Notes: a model not told the origin generated them from the letters alone. Shown: positions 1 to 10,132, counted from the stretch's first letter. The stretch: 64,000 nucleotides of DNA from an uncultured Candidatus Melainabacteria bacterium (GCA_934717745.1 CAKUZB010000004.1:1-64000), one strand, 5' to 3'. Numbers and translations are program-made.

Positions 1-75
1 TTGAATACAGAAATGGATTCTATCAAATCATTAATTAAAGATAACGTAGATAAAACATTCAACTTATTCTCATAA
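1..75 (+). CDS. C-terminal end of an unidentified protein (partial)
   Basis: An open frame enters from the left edge and ends at a TAA at 73-75, giving about 24 residues that end KTFNLFS. A terminator hairpin follows directly, which supports this being a true gene end. Too little is present to name the protein. Confidence 0.55.
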   Translation: MNTEMDSIKSLIKDNVDKTFNLFS

Positions 76-81
76 TAAACA

Positions 82-116
82 AAAAACGGGCTTTTAAAAG
101 TCCGTTTTTGTTTTTT
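82..116 (+). terminator. Rho-independent terminator of the partial gene
   Basis: The arms AACGGGCT and AGTCCGTT (one G-T pair) enclose a short AT loop and are followed by a T-rich tract. It lies 7 bases after the stop codon, and aroE converges on it from the right. Confidence 0.75.
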
Positions 117-136
117 GATTTGATTTTAAATCTTTT

Positions 137-982
137 TTATAGTGCTTCTAATGCTGCAATTTTCATTGTTTGAACGTCAGGTTTTTTACCTGTCCAAATT
201 TCAAGAGCCTTTGCTCCTTGGTGAATAAGCATGTCCAGTCCGTTTACAGTTTTTAAACCACATTCTTCTGCGTATTGAAGTAATAAAGTTTTTGTTGGAT
301 TATAAATTACATCATAAACGATAGCGTCTTTATTTAATTTCAGAATATCCAGTTTAGAAACGGGTGATTGATCCATTGAATTTCCACGCATTCCTACCGG
401 AGTACAGTTTACAAGGATTGCTAAGTCTGATAAATCCCTAATCATTTGGATTTGATAACTATTAAATTTAATTTCAGGGAATAAATCACGCATAGAATTA
501 ATCATTTCTGCTGAATTGATTATATTTCTCGAATAATAGTTAATTTCGGTAATTCCTGCTTGAATAAGTCCTATAGTAGCGGCTCTTGAAGCACCGCCAG
601 TACCAATAATTCCTCCGATTTTATTTTTTAAATCGGCATTTTTAGGTAATGCTGCCCAAAAACCGTAAATATCGGTATTGTATCCTTTAAAACTTCTATC
701 GGGATTGATTTTTATTGTGTTTGCACAGCCTGCCATATTTGCAGTTTCGTCAATTTCGTCTAAAAATAGTGAGATTGGAACTTTTAACGGAATAGTTACA
801 TTAAATCCATCATATTCATTTATTTTTAGAAATTTTACTCTGTCAATTAATGTGTCAGGCGGAGTTTCCATAATATCATAAGTACCGCTTTCCCCAATAC
901 TTTCAAACCCTGCTTTTTGAATTACGGCAGACATTGAATGTCCTAAAGGGTATCCTATTAAACCTAATTTATACATTTTCAA
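137..982 (-). CDS. aroE: Shikimate dehydrogenase AroE
   Basis: NADP-dependent reduction of 3-dehydroshikimate to shikimate in the chorismate pathway; cytosolic. At 281 residues it has the usual length. The shikimate-binding Ser pair is at 16 and 18 (GHSMS), the catalytic Lys at 67 in NVTIPLK, and Asn88 and Asp104 fit the substrate-binding Asn/Asp. The NADP loop GTGGAS starts near 127. It is the last gene of a minus-strand run and its start overlaps the 3' end of topA by 14 bases, so translational coupling is likely. Met3 is an equally possible start. Confidence 0.95.
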   Translation of the reverse strand: MKMYKLGLIGYPLGHSMSAVIQKAGFESIGESGTYDIMETPPDTLIDRVKFLKINEYDGFNVTIPLKVPISLFLDEIDETANMAGCANTIKINPDRSFKGYNTDIYGFWAALPKNADLKNKIGGIIGTGGASRAATIGLIQAGITEINYYSRNIINSAEMINSMRDLFPEIKFNSYQIQMIRDLSDLAILVNCTPVGMRGNSMDQSPVSKLDILKLNKDAIVYDVIYNPTKTLLLQYAEECGLKTVNGLDMLIHQGAKALEIWTGKKPDVQTMKIAALEAL

Positions 983-3278
983 GTTCCTTTGAATATTTAC
1001 AAGTTTTAGAAGAACATTCCAAGAATGTTCCTTTTTTCAAAACTTTTTTAACTAATAATGAGCCACAATCAGGGCAAACATCTCCTGTTGGCTCGTTCCA
1101 TAATACAAAGTCGCAATCAGGATATTTGTTGCAACCGTAGAAAATCTTTCCATATTTTGATTTTCTTTGAACAATTTCGCCGTCGCCACATTTTGGACAT
1201 TTTACACCGGTTGAAATAACAATGCGTTTTCTATTTTTGCAATCTTGATTTGTGCATTCCATATATTTTCCGTATGGACCAACTTTGTAAATCATATCAG
1301 AACCGCATTTTTCACATTTTTCTTCACAAACTTCAGGTTCTGCAACATCTTCAGGTTTAGAATTTAACGGCATCATTGTTTTACATTCAGGATAACCCGA
1401 ACAGCCAAGGAATTGTGAGCCGAAACGACTAGTTCTAACAACCATTTTCTTTCCACAATTTGGACAAGTTATATCGCTTTCGATACTAATTCTTTCCATA
1501 TTTTGCTTTGCATCAGACACTATTTGTACAAAAGGGTCATAAAAATCTTTTATAACATCGTTCCATACTGCTTTTTTCTCCGCAATGTCGTCTAATTTAG
1601 CCTCCATTCCTGCGGTAAATTCATAATCCATAACAGTTTTGAAATGTTCTACGAGTTGTTTTGAAACTGTACGTCCTAAAAGAGTTGGTACTAAAGCCTT
1701 TTCAACTTTTTCTACGTAACCTTTTGTTTGGATTTTTGTGATGATAGGTGCATAAGTTGATGGACGTCCAATTCCATGTTCTTCAAGTGCTTTTACCAGT
1801 GATGCTTCACTAAATCTTGGAGGTGGTTGAGTAAAGTGCTGTTTTGGTGTTATTTTTTTTCTATTTAAAACATCACCTTTTTTCATTTCCGGAATTGATT
1901 TTTTTACACTGTCTTCTTCATCAGAATAAAGTTTTAAAAATCCGTCAAATACAATAGAACTTGTACCGGCTTTAAAAGTATAATCTCCTGCTTTTATATC
2001 AATTGATGTATTTGAAATTGTTGCATTTTGCATTTGAGAGGACATAAATCTATCCCAAATTAATTTATACAATCGGTATTGTTCGTTTGTTAAATGTGCT
2101 TTTAAACTTTGCGGAGTTCTTTCCGGATATGACGGACGAATTGCTTCGTGGGCATCTTGTACGTTCTTTTTACCTGATTTTACGTAGTTGTTTGGAATTT
2201 CAGGATAATATTTTTCTCCGTAGTTGTTTAAAATGAAATCTTTTGCCAGTGCTTGAGCATCGTCTGAAATTCTTACAGAGTCTGTTCTCATGTAGGTAAT
2301 TAAACCGACTGCACCGTCTGAACCTAATTCAATACCTTCATAAAGTTTTTGTGCTATTTGCATTGTTTTTGCAACACCATAACCTAATTTTGAAGATGCT
2401 TCACGTTGAAGTGTTGAGGTTATAAATGGTGGTGCTGGTTTACGTGTTGTTTCACGTTTTGTAATTTTATCAACAACAAATTCTGTTGTTTTTTCATTCA
2501 AATATTCAACAATTTTTGTTGCATTTTCTTCGTTTGAAATTTCAATTTTTTTGTCTTGATATTTTTGAAGTTCTGCCTCAAAAGTTGCTTTTTCTTTTTC
2601 TAAATCTGCCGAAATTGTCCAATATTCAACAGGAACAAACGCATCAATTTCATCTTCTCTTTCGCAAATCATACGAAGTGCAACAGATTGAACACGACCT
2701 GCCGAAAGGTGATTATTTCTTAATTTTTCCCATAAAACAGGACTGATTTTGTACCCTACAAGTCGGTCAAGAATTTGACGAGTTTGTTGTGCTTTTACCC
2801 TATCTAAATCAATTTCTCTTGGGTTTTCAACAGCATGTTTTACGGCCTTAGGTGTAATTTCGTTAAATTCTATTCTTTGAATTTTATCGTCATCAATATT
2901 CAAAACTTGTCTAACGTGCCAAGCAATTGCTTCTCCTTCACGATCAGGGTCGGAAGCAAGATAAACTTTTGCACATTTTTTTGCGATTTCGTTTAACTTA
3001 TCAACTACTTTTTTCTTTTCAGGAATAACTACAAAACTGGGTTCGAAATTTTTTGCAACATCAAACCCCAAAACATTTTTTGGAAAATCTCTTATGTGTC
3101 CAAAACTGGCTTCAATTGTATAGTTATCTCCCAAAATCTTTTTTATAGTTTTAGATTTTGCCGGAGATTCGACTATTACAAGTGCTTTTTCACCTTTCTT
3201 TGAAGTGCCTGTCGAACTTTTTTTTGTTGTTTTTTTTGTTTCTTTTTCTTCTTTTATTTTCGCAGTTTTTGTTGCCAT
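969..3278 (-). CDS. topA: DNA topoisomerase I (type IA)
   Basis: Relaxes negative supercoils by single-strand passage. At 769 residues it has a Lys/Thr-rich N-terminal extension of about 30 residues, then a Toprim domain (VIVESPAKS near 34; acidic triad in DPDREGE at 110-116). The active-site Tyr is at 329 (ITYMRTDS). The C-terminus holds four CxxC...C type zinc ribbons from about residue 590 to the end. dprA lies 4 bp upstream and aroE overlaps downstream, so it sits inside a tight operon. Confidence 0.97.
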   Translation of the reverse strand: MATKTAKIKEEKETKKTTKKSSTGTSKKGEKALVIVESPAKSKTIKKILGDNYTIEASFGHIRDFPKNVLGFDVAKNFEPSFVVIPEKKKVVDKLNEIAKKCAKVYLASDPDREGEAIAWHVRQVLNIDDDKIQRIEFNEITPKAVKHAVENPREIDLDRVKAQQTRQILDRLVGYKISPVLWEKLRNNHLSAGRVQSVALRMICEREDEIDAFVPVEYWTISADLEKEKATFEAELQKYQDKKIEISNEENATKIVEYLNEKTTEFVVDKITKRETTRKPAPPFITSTLQREASSKLGYGVAKTMQIAQKLYEGIELGSDGAVGLITYMRTDSVRISDDAQALAKDFILNNYGEKYYPEIPNNYVKSGKKNVQDAHEAIRPSYPERTPQSLKAHLTNEQYRLYKLIWDRFMSSQMQNATISNTSIDIKAGDYTFKAGTSSIVFDGFLKLYSDEEDSVKKSIPEMKKGDVLNRKKITPKQHFTQPPPRFSEASLVKALEEHGIGRPSTYAPIITKIQTKGYVEKVEKALVPTLLGRTVSKQLVEHFKTVMDYEFTAGMEAKLDDIAEKKAVWNDVIKDFYDPFVQIVSDAKQNMERISIESDITCPNCGKKMVVRTSRFGSQFLGCSGYPECKTMMPLNSKPEDVAEPEVCEEKCEKCGSDMIYKVGPYGKYMECTNQDCKNRKRIVISTGVKCPKCGDGEIVQRKSKYGKIFYGCNKYPDCDFVLWNEPTGDVCPDCGSLLVKKVLKKGTFLECSSKTCKYSKELENV

Positions 3279-3282
3279 TATA

Positions 3283-4368
3283 CTAAGCCTTTTGGTATCT
3301 GTCCCCTTCTACTTGTTTTATTATGCCTTTAAGGTCTAATGTTGTCAAGCACATCAACAATTGGTCTGTGCTAATATCTGTTTCTTGTTGAATACTATCA
3401 AAGCCTTTTGGCTCGATTTCTATTGCTTTAAGAACTTTTTGTTCGTCTTTTGTTACTTCAATATCCAAATTTAAACTCATTTGTTCCGGAAGTTTTACTT
3501 CCCAATTTAGGGCATTCAAAATATCTTCGCCCTCGGTTACAATAGTTGCACCGTTTTTGATTAATTTGTAAATCCCTTTTGTATTTGGATTTGAAATTAA
3601 TCCGGGAATACACATTAATTCTCGATTTTGTTCTAATGTTAAGTTTGCACTAATCAATGCTCCACTTTTTAGTGCTGCCTCAACAACTAATGTTCCGTAA
3701 CTCAAGCCTGTAACAATTCTGTTTCTCTCTGGAAATCTGAATTTTAAAGGTTCAAATGTCGGATAATACTCTGAAATGATTGCACCTGCACCTGTTTCGA
3801 TTATTTTATACAACTCACGATTGCTTTCCGGATAAATATAATCAAAACCGCTTGCAATAACTCCAATGGTTTTTAAATTGTTTTCAATTGCAGTGTAATG
3901 TGCAGTTGTATCAATTCCTGAGGCTAAACCAGAAACGATGCAAACGTCAGTATTTGTCAAATCTTTTAAAACTAATTTTAATGACTCTTTTCCGTTAAAA
4001 GTGGCTTTTCTTGAGCCTACAACCGCAACGGTTTTTTCTAGATTACAAGAGTCTAAATCACCTTTTACGTACAAGATTGCAGGCGGATTTGCTATTTCTT
4101 TCAACAATTTTGGATATTTTGGATTGTCATAGGCCAATATTTCAATTTTATTGTCAATTACGTAGTTATAAACTTTGTCTAAATCAATTTTATCTCGAAA
4201 ATTTAAGAAATTTTCGGCTTTTTTTATACTTAAACCGTCAATTTTTTCTAATTCTTTTGACGTTGCATAAAATGCTTGTTCAATGTTTCCAAAATGAGTG
4301 TACAAATCAAGTATAAATTTGCTTCCCAGAGATTCTATGCTTGATAAACTAACCCAAAATTTCTCCAT
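3283..4368 (-). CDS. dprA: DNA processing protein DprA (Smf)
   Basis: DprA loads RecA on single-stranded DNA taken up in natural transformation. The 361-residue protein has an N-terminal helical region, the DprA Rossmann core (VAVVGSRKAT near 115, SGLASGIDT near 145, FPERNRIV near 210) and a C-terminal winged-helix-like domain. Its ATG shares one base with the stop of the TPR gene (TAATG), so the two are translationally coupled. Linkage to topA is common across bacteria. Its presence alone does not prove competence. Confidence 0.95.
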   Translation of the reverse strand: MEKFWVSLSSIESLGSKFILDLYTHFGNIEQAFYATSKELEKIDGLSIKKAENFLNFRDKIDLDKVYNYVIDNKIEILAYDNPKYPKLLKEIANPPAILYVKGDLDSCNLEKTVAVVGSRKATFNGKESLKLVLKDLTNTDVCIVSGLASGIDTTAHYTAIENNLKTIGVIASGFDYIYPESNRELYKIIETGAGAIISEYYPTFEPLKFRFPERNRIVTGLSYGTLVVEAALKSGALISANLTLEQNRELMCIPGLISNPNTKGIYKLIKNGATIVTEGEDILNALNWEVKLPEQMSLNLDIEVTKDEQKVLKAIEIEPKGFDSIQQETDISTDQLLMCLTTLDLKGIIKQVEGDRYQKA

Positions 4369-5141
4369 TAAACACCTTTTTCCGATTTGATTCTCTCTAT
4401 TAATTTGTTTACAGTTTCTTTTTCTTCGTTCGGAATATCAAATTTTACGTAATCTTCAAAGTACTCAATCGCATCATCATAGTCGCCACGAGCCATGAAT
4501 AAAATTCCTAATTTTTTGAATGCAGGGTGAAATTTATTATTTACTGCTGTTGATTTTAAGTAGTTTGAAATAGCCTTATCTATTTCGTCATTTGCTTCAT
4601 AGGCTTGTGCTAAATAAAAATAAATCAATTCATTTTGGTCTTTAAATTCCAATATGTTTTCAAAATTGTCGATTGCTGCATTCCAGTTTCCCATATCAAA
4701 ATAAATACGTGCTAAATCGTAATAAGCGTCGTAATTTTCAGGTTCTTTTTCTAAAATTTTATCTAATTCGTCAATCGCTAAATCTCTTTGAGCATCTTCC
4801 ATTAAAATTCTCGCTAAATAGTGCGGAATAACAGTGTTATCCGGTAAAGCGATTTCGCCGGCTCTTAAGCACTCTATTGCAAGTGCGATTTCATTTTGTC
4901 TGTGGTAAACGTCTGACATATTTAAATAGATTTGCGGAAGCATAGGATTTAATTTTAATGCTTTGTTTAAGTATTTTTCAGCATTTTTATAATCACCTAA
5001 ATTCGAATAAGATACACCGATATTGTTATAGATTTCTGCACTTTCGTCTTCGTTTTCTAAAACAACGTGAAAATGATCTATGGCTTCTTTATATTGTCTA
5101 TTTTGAAAATATTCTAATGCTTTGTCTAATTGTTCAGACAT
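4368..5141 (-). CDS. TPR-repeat protein
   Basis: A 257-residue protein made almost wholly of tetratricopeptide repeats, about six, with the W/Y/A/P spacing seen in units such as AEIYNNIGVSYSNLGDYKNA. There is no signal peptide, so it is probably a cytoplasmic scaffold. It sits between lptA, whose stop is 2 bp upstream, and dprA, with which it overlaps as TAATG. The partner is unknown. Confidence 0.85.
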   Translation of the reverse strand: MSEQLDKALEYFQNRQYKEAIDHFHVVLENEDESAEIYNNIGVSYSNLGDYKNAEKYLNKALKLNPMLPQIYLNMSDVYHRQNEIALAIECLRAGEIALPDNTVIPHYLARILMEDAQRDLAIDELDKILEKEPENYDAYYDLARIYFDMGNWNAAIDNFENILEFKDQNELIYFYLAQAYEANDEIDKAISNYLKSTAVNNKFHPAFKKLGILFMARGDYDDAIEYFEDYVKFDIPNEEKETVNKLIERIKSEKGV

Positions 5142-5142
5142 T

Positions 5143-6108
5143 TTATTCTCCTAATGTTGAATCATTTGATTTAATATTTTTTATTACAGTTCTGGTATTG
5201 CCTTCAGCAAAGAAATCTTTAGGCTTTAGCATCATTTTAATTTTGTCGGCATAGATTGTTTTATCACCGTCATTAATTAAAGAACGACCGTTAAAATAAA
5301 TTTCGTTGAATTTATTAGTTGTTTTGTCCGGATAAACTGTCATTTTAGGACCTTTTGCAAAGTATGTATCGTACCAAACTTGAACATTTCCGCCAGCATT
5401 AAAGATATTTTGACGTTTACTGTATTGTTGGTAGCGAGCCTTTATTGTTAAAGGTTTTCCGTCATCCATTTCTGTGTGAGTCATAGAATTACCTTCTGCA
5501 TACAATTCTTCTGTTGTTGCGTTGTATGAGAAATGGTCTGCTTCTGCATTATTAAGTTTTTCTTGTATTTTTGCATTGCCATACAAGTCGAATTTTTGTA
5601 TATCACCTTTTTTTGTTGTTTTTATAACCGCTTTATCAGAGAATGTTTGAACATCTTTATATTTAATAATTACTCCGCCCATAGCCGTCATTACGTTTGT
5701 TTTAATGTCATACTCTTGAGTGTCTGAAGTAATCATTACAACAGGATTTTTTCCATCTGTAAAAATAGATTGAGAATCTCCCTCTGCTCTTACAACCTTT
5801 GTAATTAAAGAGAGTTTTAAAATATTTGCTTTTACTTCTCGTTTTTTATTGTTTTGAACTTGGTATGCATAGGGTTTATCATAAAAAGTTGCAGTATCAA
5901 GTTTATTCTTTTTGTTAACAGTGATGTCTGCTTTGTCGCCTTGAACGTGTAAATCGTCAAGTTTAACTCTAACATCTCCGTCAAATTTAATTTTGCTTTC
6001 TTTTTCGTTATAACTTTGTGTCTTTGATTCGATAATCAAATCTGTTGCCATTGCGACAGTACCAAAGCCTATTAAAATTATTGCGACTGCTATAAGTATT
6101 TTTTTCAT
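5143..6108 (-). CDS. lptA: LptA/OstA-like LPS transport protein, periplasmic
   Basis: 321 residues beginning with a signal peptide (MKKILIAVAIILIGFGTVAMA), then repeated beta-jellyroll strands typical of the OstA/LptA fold (YNEKESKIKFDGDVRVK, ADITVNKKN, AEADHFSYN, FFAEGNTRT). LptA bridges inner-membrane LptC and outer-membrane LptD in LPS export. It is longer than E. coli LptA (about 185 residues) and appears to hold two OstA units. It overlaps the upstream LptC-like gene as TAATG. Its presence implies an LPS-type outer membrane. Confidence 0.85.
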   Translation of the reverse strand: MKKILIAVAIILIGFGTVAMATDLIIESKTQSYNEKESKIKFDGDVRVKLDDLHVQGDKADITVNKKNKLDTATFYDKPYAYQVQNNKKREVKANILKLSLITKVVRAEGDSQSIFTDGKNPVVMITSDTQEYDIKTNVMTAMGGVIIKYKDVQTFSDKAVIKTTKKGDIQKFDLYGNAKIQEKLNNAEADHFSYNATTEELYAEGNSMTHTEMDDGKPLTIKARYQQYSKRQNIFNAGGNVQVWYDTYFAKGPKMTVYPDKTTNKFNEIYFNGRSLINDGDKTIYADKIKMMLKPKDFFAEGNTRTVIKNIKSNDSTLGE

Positions 6109-6752
6109 TAGAATAAAATCCCCTTTGTTGAGTTCTCTTTACTTGTTTTCCCTTTTTTATCGAATATTTTTGAAACAGTATTCCCTTTAAGTTTAAAGTG
6201 GTCATAATCAGGACTAATAGTGATTTCGTTACCTGTTGCAACAAGTTCTCCATTTCGGTTAATTATGATGTTGCCTTTTGCTACGATATCTTTGTCAGAA
6301 CCTGACCAAATCAACCTATCAGCCTTTAAAGAAGTACCATCTTTTAGTACGATAAAGGTGTTATTATATAAAATAATTTGATTTTTTTCTTCGTTGTATG
6401 TGCCTTGACTGGATTCAAAACTCATTGCAACTTCATTGTTTTTGTAGAAGTTACCAATTACGTTTGTAAGTAGGGCAATTTTTTGGTCGCTGTTGTATGT
6501 TCCGGTTTCACCATAGATTTCCCAGAATTTTTTATCTTCTTTTGTTTCTGTCAAAATCATGCTTGAAACATCAATTTCTTGACGTTCTTCGCCTGATTTG
6601 ATTTTTGAACGGGAAAATCCGTTAGTTAGAAATTCAGCACTTAAAAATGCCCATAATAAAACAGAGCAAAACAATAAGAATGCAATAGCATAAGTCTTTT
6701 TTCTTTTGTCCATGTTTTTTATTTTTCTTAAGTAAACTAAAAATCTTTTCAT
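6108..6752 (-). CDS. lptC: LptC-like LPS export protein, membrane anchored
   Basis: 214 residues with one N-terminal membrane anchor (about residues 20-40, KTYAIAFLLFCSVLLWAFL) followed by an OstA-like beta domain (WEIYGETGTYNSDQK, LVATGNEITIS). This is the topology of LptC. A likely -10 box (TAAAAT, with an extended TG) lies 6 nt before the ATG at 6752 and there is no Shine-Dalgarno sequence, so the mRNA may be leaderless. Met14 is an alternative start. First gene of the minus-strand operon. Confidence 0.8.
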   Translation of the reverse strand: MKRFLVYLRKIKNMDKRKKTYAIAFLLFCSVLLWAFLSAEFLTNGFSRSKIKSGEERQEIDVSSMILTETKEDKKFWEIYGETGTYNSDQKIALLTNVIGNFYKNNEVAMSFESSQGTYNEEKNQIILYNNTFIVLKDGTSLKADRLIWSGSDKDIVAKGNIIINRNGELVATGNEITISPDYDHFKLKGNTVSKIFDKKGKTSKENSTKGILF

Positions 6753-6823
6753 ATTCTGATTTTATCATAAATTATTTATTTATATTGTTATGTTAAGAAT
6801 TTATGAATTATTGTTGTTAACTT

Positions 6824-6852
6824 TTCACATGTTGACGTGGTTGTTTTATAAT
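6824..6852 (+). promoter_or_regulatory. Sigma-70-type promoter of dapA
   Basis: -35 TTCACA (6824-6829), 17-base spacer, -10 TATAAT (6847-6852). An AAGGAGG ribosome site lies a few bases before the dapA ATG. Confidence 0.7.
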
Positions 6853-6875
6853 TAAAATTATTAAGGAGGAAAATT

Positions 6876-7766
6876 ATGACACGTTTTGATGCCGGAGAAG
6901 TTATCACAGCAATGGTAACACCTTTTACAAAAGACGGTAATGTAGATTATGATAAAGCAGGTGAACTTGCAAGATATTTAATTGATAATGGTTCGGATTC
7001 ATTATTAATTACAGCAACAACAGGTGAATGTCCTACATTGACCAATGTTGAAGAAATAGAACTTTTAAGTACGGTAAAAAGAGCAGTAAAGAACGAGGCT
7101 AAAATTATCATGGGTGCCGGTTCAAACTCTACTTCCGAAGCCGTAAAATATGCAAAAATGGCAGAAAAGGAAGGTGCAGACGCTATTCTTTCTGTAGTCC
7201 CTTACTACAACAAACCTTCTCAAGAAGGTATGAAAGCACATTTTTCAGCAATTGCAGAAGCAACAAAATTACCAATAATTGTTTATAATATTCCATCAAG
7301 AACAGGTGTTGATATGCAACCTGAAACTGTTAATTATCTTGCAAGAAAATATAATAATATTGTTGGTATTAAGCAAAGTTCTCCAGATTTAGATAAAATC
7401 TCAGAAATGCGTGATATTTGTCCGGAAGATTTTGATATTTATTCAGGAGATGACAGTTTAACTTTACCAATGCTTTCTTTAGGTGCTAAAGGGGTTGTAT
7501 CTGTTGCATCTCATCTTTACGGAGAAGAAATTAAAAGCATGATTGATGATTTTAAAGAGGGTAATGTAAAAGAAGCCTTAAATATGCACATGATTTTATA
7601 TCCAATGTTCAAAAAACTATTTATGGCTCCAAATCCTGTTCCTGTAAAGGCTGCGTTGTCAAAACTTGGAATTATTAAGGATTATGTAAGACAACCGCTT
7701 GTGATTTTAAATTACGAGCAAAAAGCAGAATTATTTGCAATAATGGACACAATTGAAAAAGAATAG
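6876..7766 (+). CDS. dapA: 4-hydroxy-tetrahydrodipicolinate synthase DapA
   Basis: Condenses pyruvate with aspartate semialdehyde, the first committed step to diaminopimelate and lysine. 296 residues, usual length. TTGE at 48-51 and Tyr137 in VYNIPSRTG match the catalytic triad region, and the Schiff-base Lys is at 166 (GIKQSS). A strong ribosome site (AAGGAGG) precedes the ATG. It pairs functionally with the DapL-like aminotransferase at 28.8-30.0 kb. Confidence 0.97.
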   Translation: MTRFDAGEVITAMVTPFTKDGNVDYDKAGELARYLIDNGSDSLLITATTGECPTLTNVEEIELLSTVKRAVKNEAKIIMGAGSNSTSEAVKYAKMAEKEGADAILSVVPYYNKPSQEGMKAHFSAIAEATKLPIIVYNIPSRTGVDMQPETVNYLARKYNNIVGIKQSSPDLDKISEMRDICPEDFDIYSGDDSLTLPMLSLGAKGVVSVASHLYGEEIKSMIDDFKEGNVKEALNMHMILYPMFKKLFMAPNPVPVKAALSKLGIIKDYVRQPLVILNYEQKAELFAIMDTIEKE

Positions 7767-7845
7767 CCGGAGTGGGTTATCTTCTCTTTTGTGTTTTTTG
7801 ATAAAATAAGACATATATAATTATTATTAATATAAGGATGTAGAA

Positions 7846-9150
7846 ATGAAAAATAAAATTTTACTATTTTGGGGAATTATGGCACTTGTCATTTTTTCAA
7901 TTGCTATGATTATCGTTAAACCAACTAAACTGGGTTTGGATTTGGTTGGCGGTTCTAGATTAGTTCTTGAAGCACAAACAACACCTACGGTTGCAAAAAT
8001 TACTCCTGATATGATGGATAGTTTACAATTCGCTATTGAAAATCGTGTAAACAAACTAGGTGTTGCTGAAACTGTTGTTCAAAGACAGGGTGAAAAAAGA
8101 CTTGTTGTTGAAATTCCTGCTGTTAAAGATTTAAATCAAGCAAAAAAATTCCTTGGTGAAACTGCTGAACTTGCGTTCAAAAAGGAAATTCAAAACGGAA
8201 GCACTGTTTCTTGGGCTGATACAGGTTTAACCGGTAACGACTTAAATCGTGCAACATTAAGTACAAGTTCAAACGGTCAATGGGTTGTTGATTTGGAATT
8301 TAATGACAAAGGAACAAGAAAATTTGCTGATTTAACTCAACAATTAGTTGGTAAACCAATGGCAATCTTCTTCAACGGAGAGTTAACTTCCGCACCTGTA
8401 ATTAGAGAACCAATTATTGGTGGCAGAGCACAAATCTCAGGTGGGGATAATGGTTTTGCTTATGAAGAAGCAAAAGAAATGGTTGATTTGTTAAATGCCG
8501 GAGCATTACCTGTTCCTGCTAAAATTATTGAAGAAAATACAGTTGGTGCAACATTAGGTGCTGATAGTATTGAAAAATCAAAATTTGCAGGTGCAATTGG
8601 ACTTGGTCTTGTAATGTTATTTATGATTGGATATTACAGATTACCGGGATTAATTGCTGACGTTGCTTTGGTTATTTATTCAATTGTTTTATTTATGTTA
8701 TTTAAAATGATTCCTGTAACTCTTACTCTTGCAGGTATTGCCGGTTTTATCCTATCAATTGGTATGGCGGTTGATGCAAATATCTTGATTTTTGAAAGAA
8801 CAAAAGAAGAACTTCGTGCAGGCAGAACTTTGTTTACTGCTATCAACGCAGGTTTTGACAGAGCCTTCACAAGTATTTTCGACTCAAATATGACTACAAT
8901 TATCACTTCAGCAATTCTTTATTTCTTAGGTACAAGTATTGTTAAAGGGTTTGCTTTAACTCTTGCAATCGGGGTAATTGTTTCAATGTTTACTGCAATT
9001 ACAGTAACTAAAAACTTTATGCACTTAATCTTCGGTACTGGTGAATTGAAATACCCAGCATTGTTTGGATTAAGAAAAGATGAAATTGGTACAGCGTATA
9101 CTGCTTCTGAAACAAAACGTGAAAAAGCAAAATTCGGTGTATTGGATTAG
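7846..9150 (+). CDS. secD: Protein translocase subunit SecD
   Basis: Inner-membrane RND-fold subunit that, with SecF, uses the proton gradient to pull proteins through SecYEG. 434 residues with an N-terminal membrane helix, the GLDLVGGSRL signature near 30, a periplasmic domain, then five C-terminal helices with the SIGMAVDANILIFER motif. The length is near that of cyanobacterial and Gram-positive SecD and shorter than E. coli SecD. secF starts 11 bp downstream. Confidence 0.97.
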   Translation: MKNKILLFWGIMALVIFSIAMIIVKPTKLGLDLVGGSRLVLEAQTTPTVAKITPDMMDSLQFAIENRVNKLGVAETVVQRQGEKRLVVEIPAVKDLNQAKKFLGETAELAFKKEIQNGSTVSWADTGLTGNDLNRATLSTSSNGQWVVDLEFNDKGTRKFADLTQQLVGKPMAIFFNGELTSAPVIREPIIGGRAQISGGDNGFAYEEAKEMVDLLNAGALPVPAKIIEENTVGATLGADSIEKSKFAGAIGLGLVMLFMIGYYRLPGLIADVALVIYSIVLFMLFKMIPVTLTLAGIAGFILSIGMAVDANILIFERTKEELRAGRTLFTAINAGFDRAFTSIFDSNMTTIITSAILYFLGTSIVKGFALTLAIGVIVSMFTAITVTKNFMHLIFGTGELKYPALFGLRKDEIGTAYTASETKREKAKFGVLD

Positions 9151-9161
9151 TGAGGTGAATA

Positions 9162-10115
9162 ATGGAAAATACAAATAATTTTAAAGTACATGTTGTAAAA
9201 TTTAGATGGTTATGGATGGCTTTATCGGCAATATTACTTCTTCCTGGTATTATTATGATGATTTATGCATCTGTTACAAGCCCATCACATTTACCATTGA
9301 AAGTTGGTATTGATTATACCGGTGGTACAGTTATTCAATATTCTACGGATAAAAAAGTTGAAAATAGTGCAATTTCTACTTTGAGAACAAAATTAGAAAC
9401 ACAAGGTATTGAAAACCCAGCATTGCAAGTTATTAACGTTAGCGACTCAAGTGATGTGATTTCTATTAGAACTAAATTTATTGCAGAAGATGATAATAAA
9501 TCTCTTAACAAAATTACATCTGCTGTACAATCAATTTATCCAAAATCTGAAGTCGTTTCATCAAGTTCTATCGGGCCTACATTGGGTAAGGAACTTTTTA
9601 AAAACTCTTTAATCGCTTTAACTCTTGCTTGTTTAGGTATTATTGTATATTTATCATTAAGATTTAAACTTGATTATGCTCTTGCTGCGATTTTAGCACT
9701 TGTACACGACGTATTGTTTGTTGTGGGTGTATTTGCAATCCTTTCATTCTTCTTGAATGTACAAATCGATGGATTGTTTATTACTGCACTTCTTACCGTA
9801 ATAGGTTTCTCTGTACACGATACAATCGTTGTGTTTGACCGTATTCGTGAAAACTTAAGATATTATGCAAAGAAAATGACTTTTGGTGAAATTGTAGATG
9901 CCAGTGTTACTCAAACTATAGCAAGAAGTATCAATACTTCTTTAACTACTTTAATTACATTGTTAGCATTGTATTTCTTTGGTGGTGTTACAACAAAAGA
10001 TTTCTGCTTAGCAATGATTTTAGGTATCGCAATCGGTACTTATTCAAGTATCTTCTTTGCAAGTATGTTAGTTGATTTCTGGGAAGATAAGAAAAATCAA
10101 CCCAAACGTGCATAG
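9162..10115 (+). CDS. secF: Protein translocase subunit SecF
   Basis: 317 residues: N-terminal membrane helix, GIDYTGGTVIQY (SecF version of the SecD G-D-x-x-G-G motif), periplasmic domain, then five helices including SVHDTIVVFDRIREN. Partner of SecD. The start is supported by GAGGTGA 6 bases upstream, just after the secD stop. A strong terminator follows, so the secDF operon ends here. Confidence 0.97.
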   Translation: MENTNNFKVHVVKFRWLWMALSAILLLPGIIMMIYASVTSPSHLPLKVGIDYTGGTVIQYSTDKKVENSAISTLRTKLETQGIENPALQVINVSDSSDVISIRTKFIAEDDNKSLNKITSAVQSIYPKSEVVSSSSIGPTLGKELFKNSLIALTLACLGIIVYLSLRFKLDYALAAILALVHDVLFVVGVFAILSFFLNVQIDGLFITALLTVIGFSVHDTIVVFDRIRENLRYYAKKMTFGEIVDASVTQTIARSINTSLTTLITLLALYFFGGVTTKDFCLAMILGIAIGTYSSIFFASMLVDFWEDKKNQPKRA

Positions 10116-10132
10116 ATTTTAAATTTTTAATC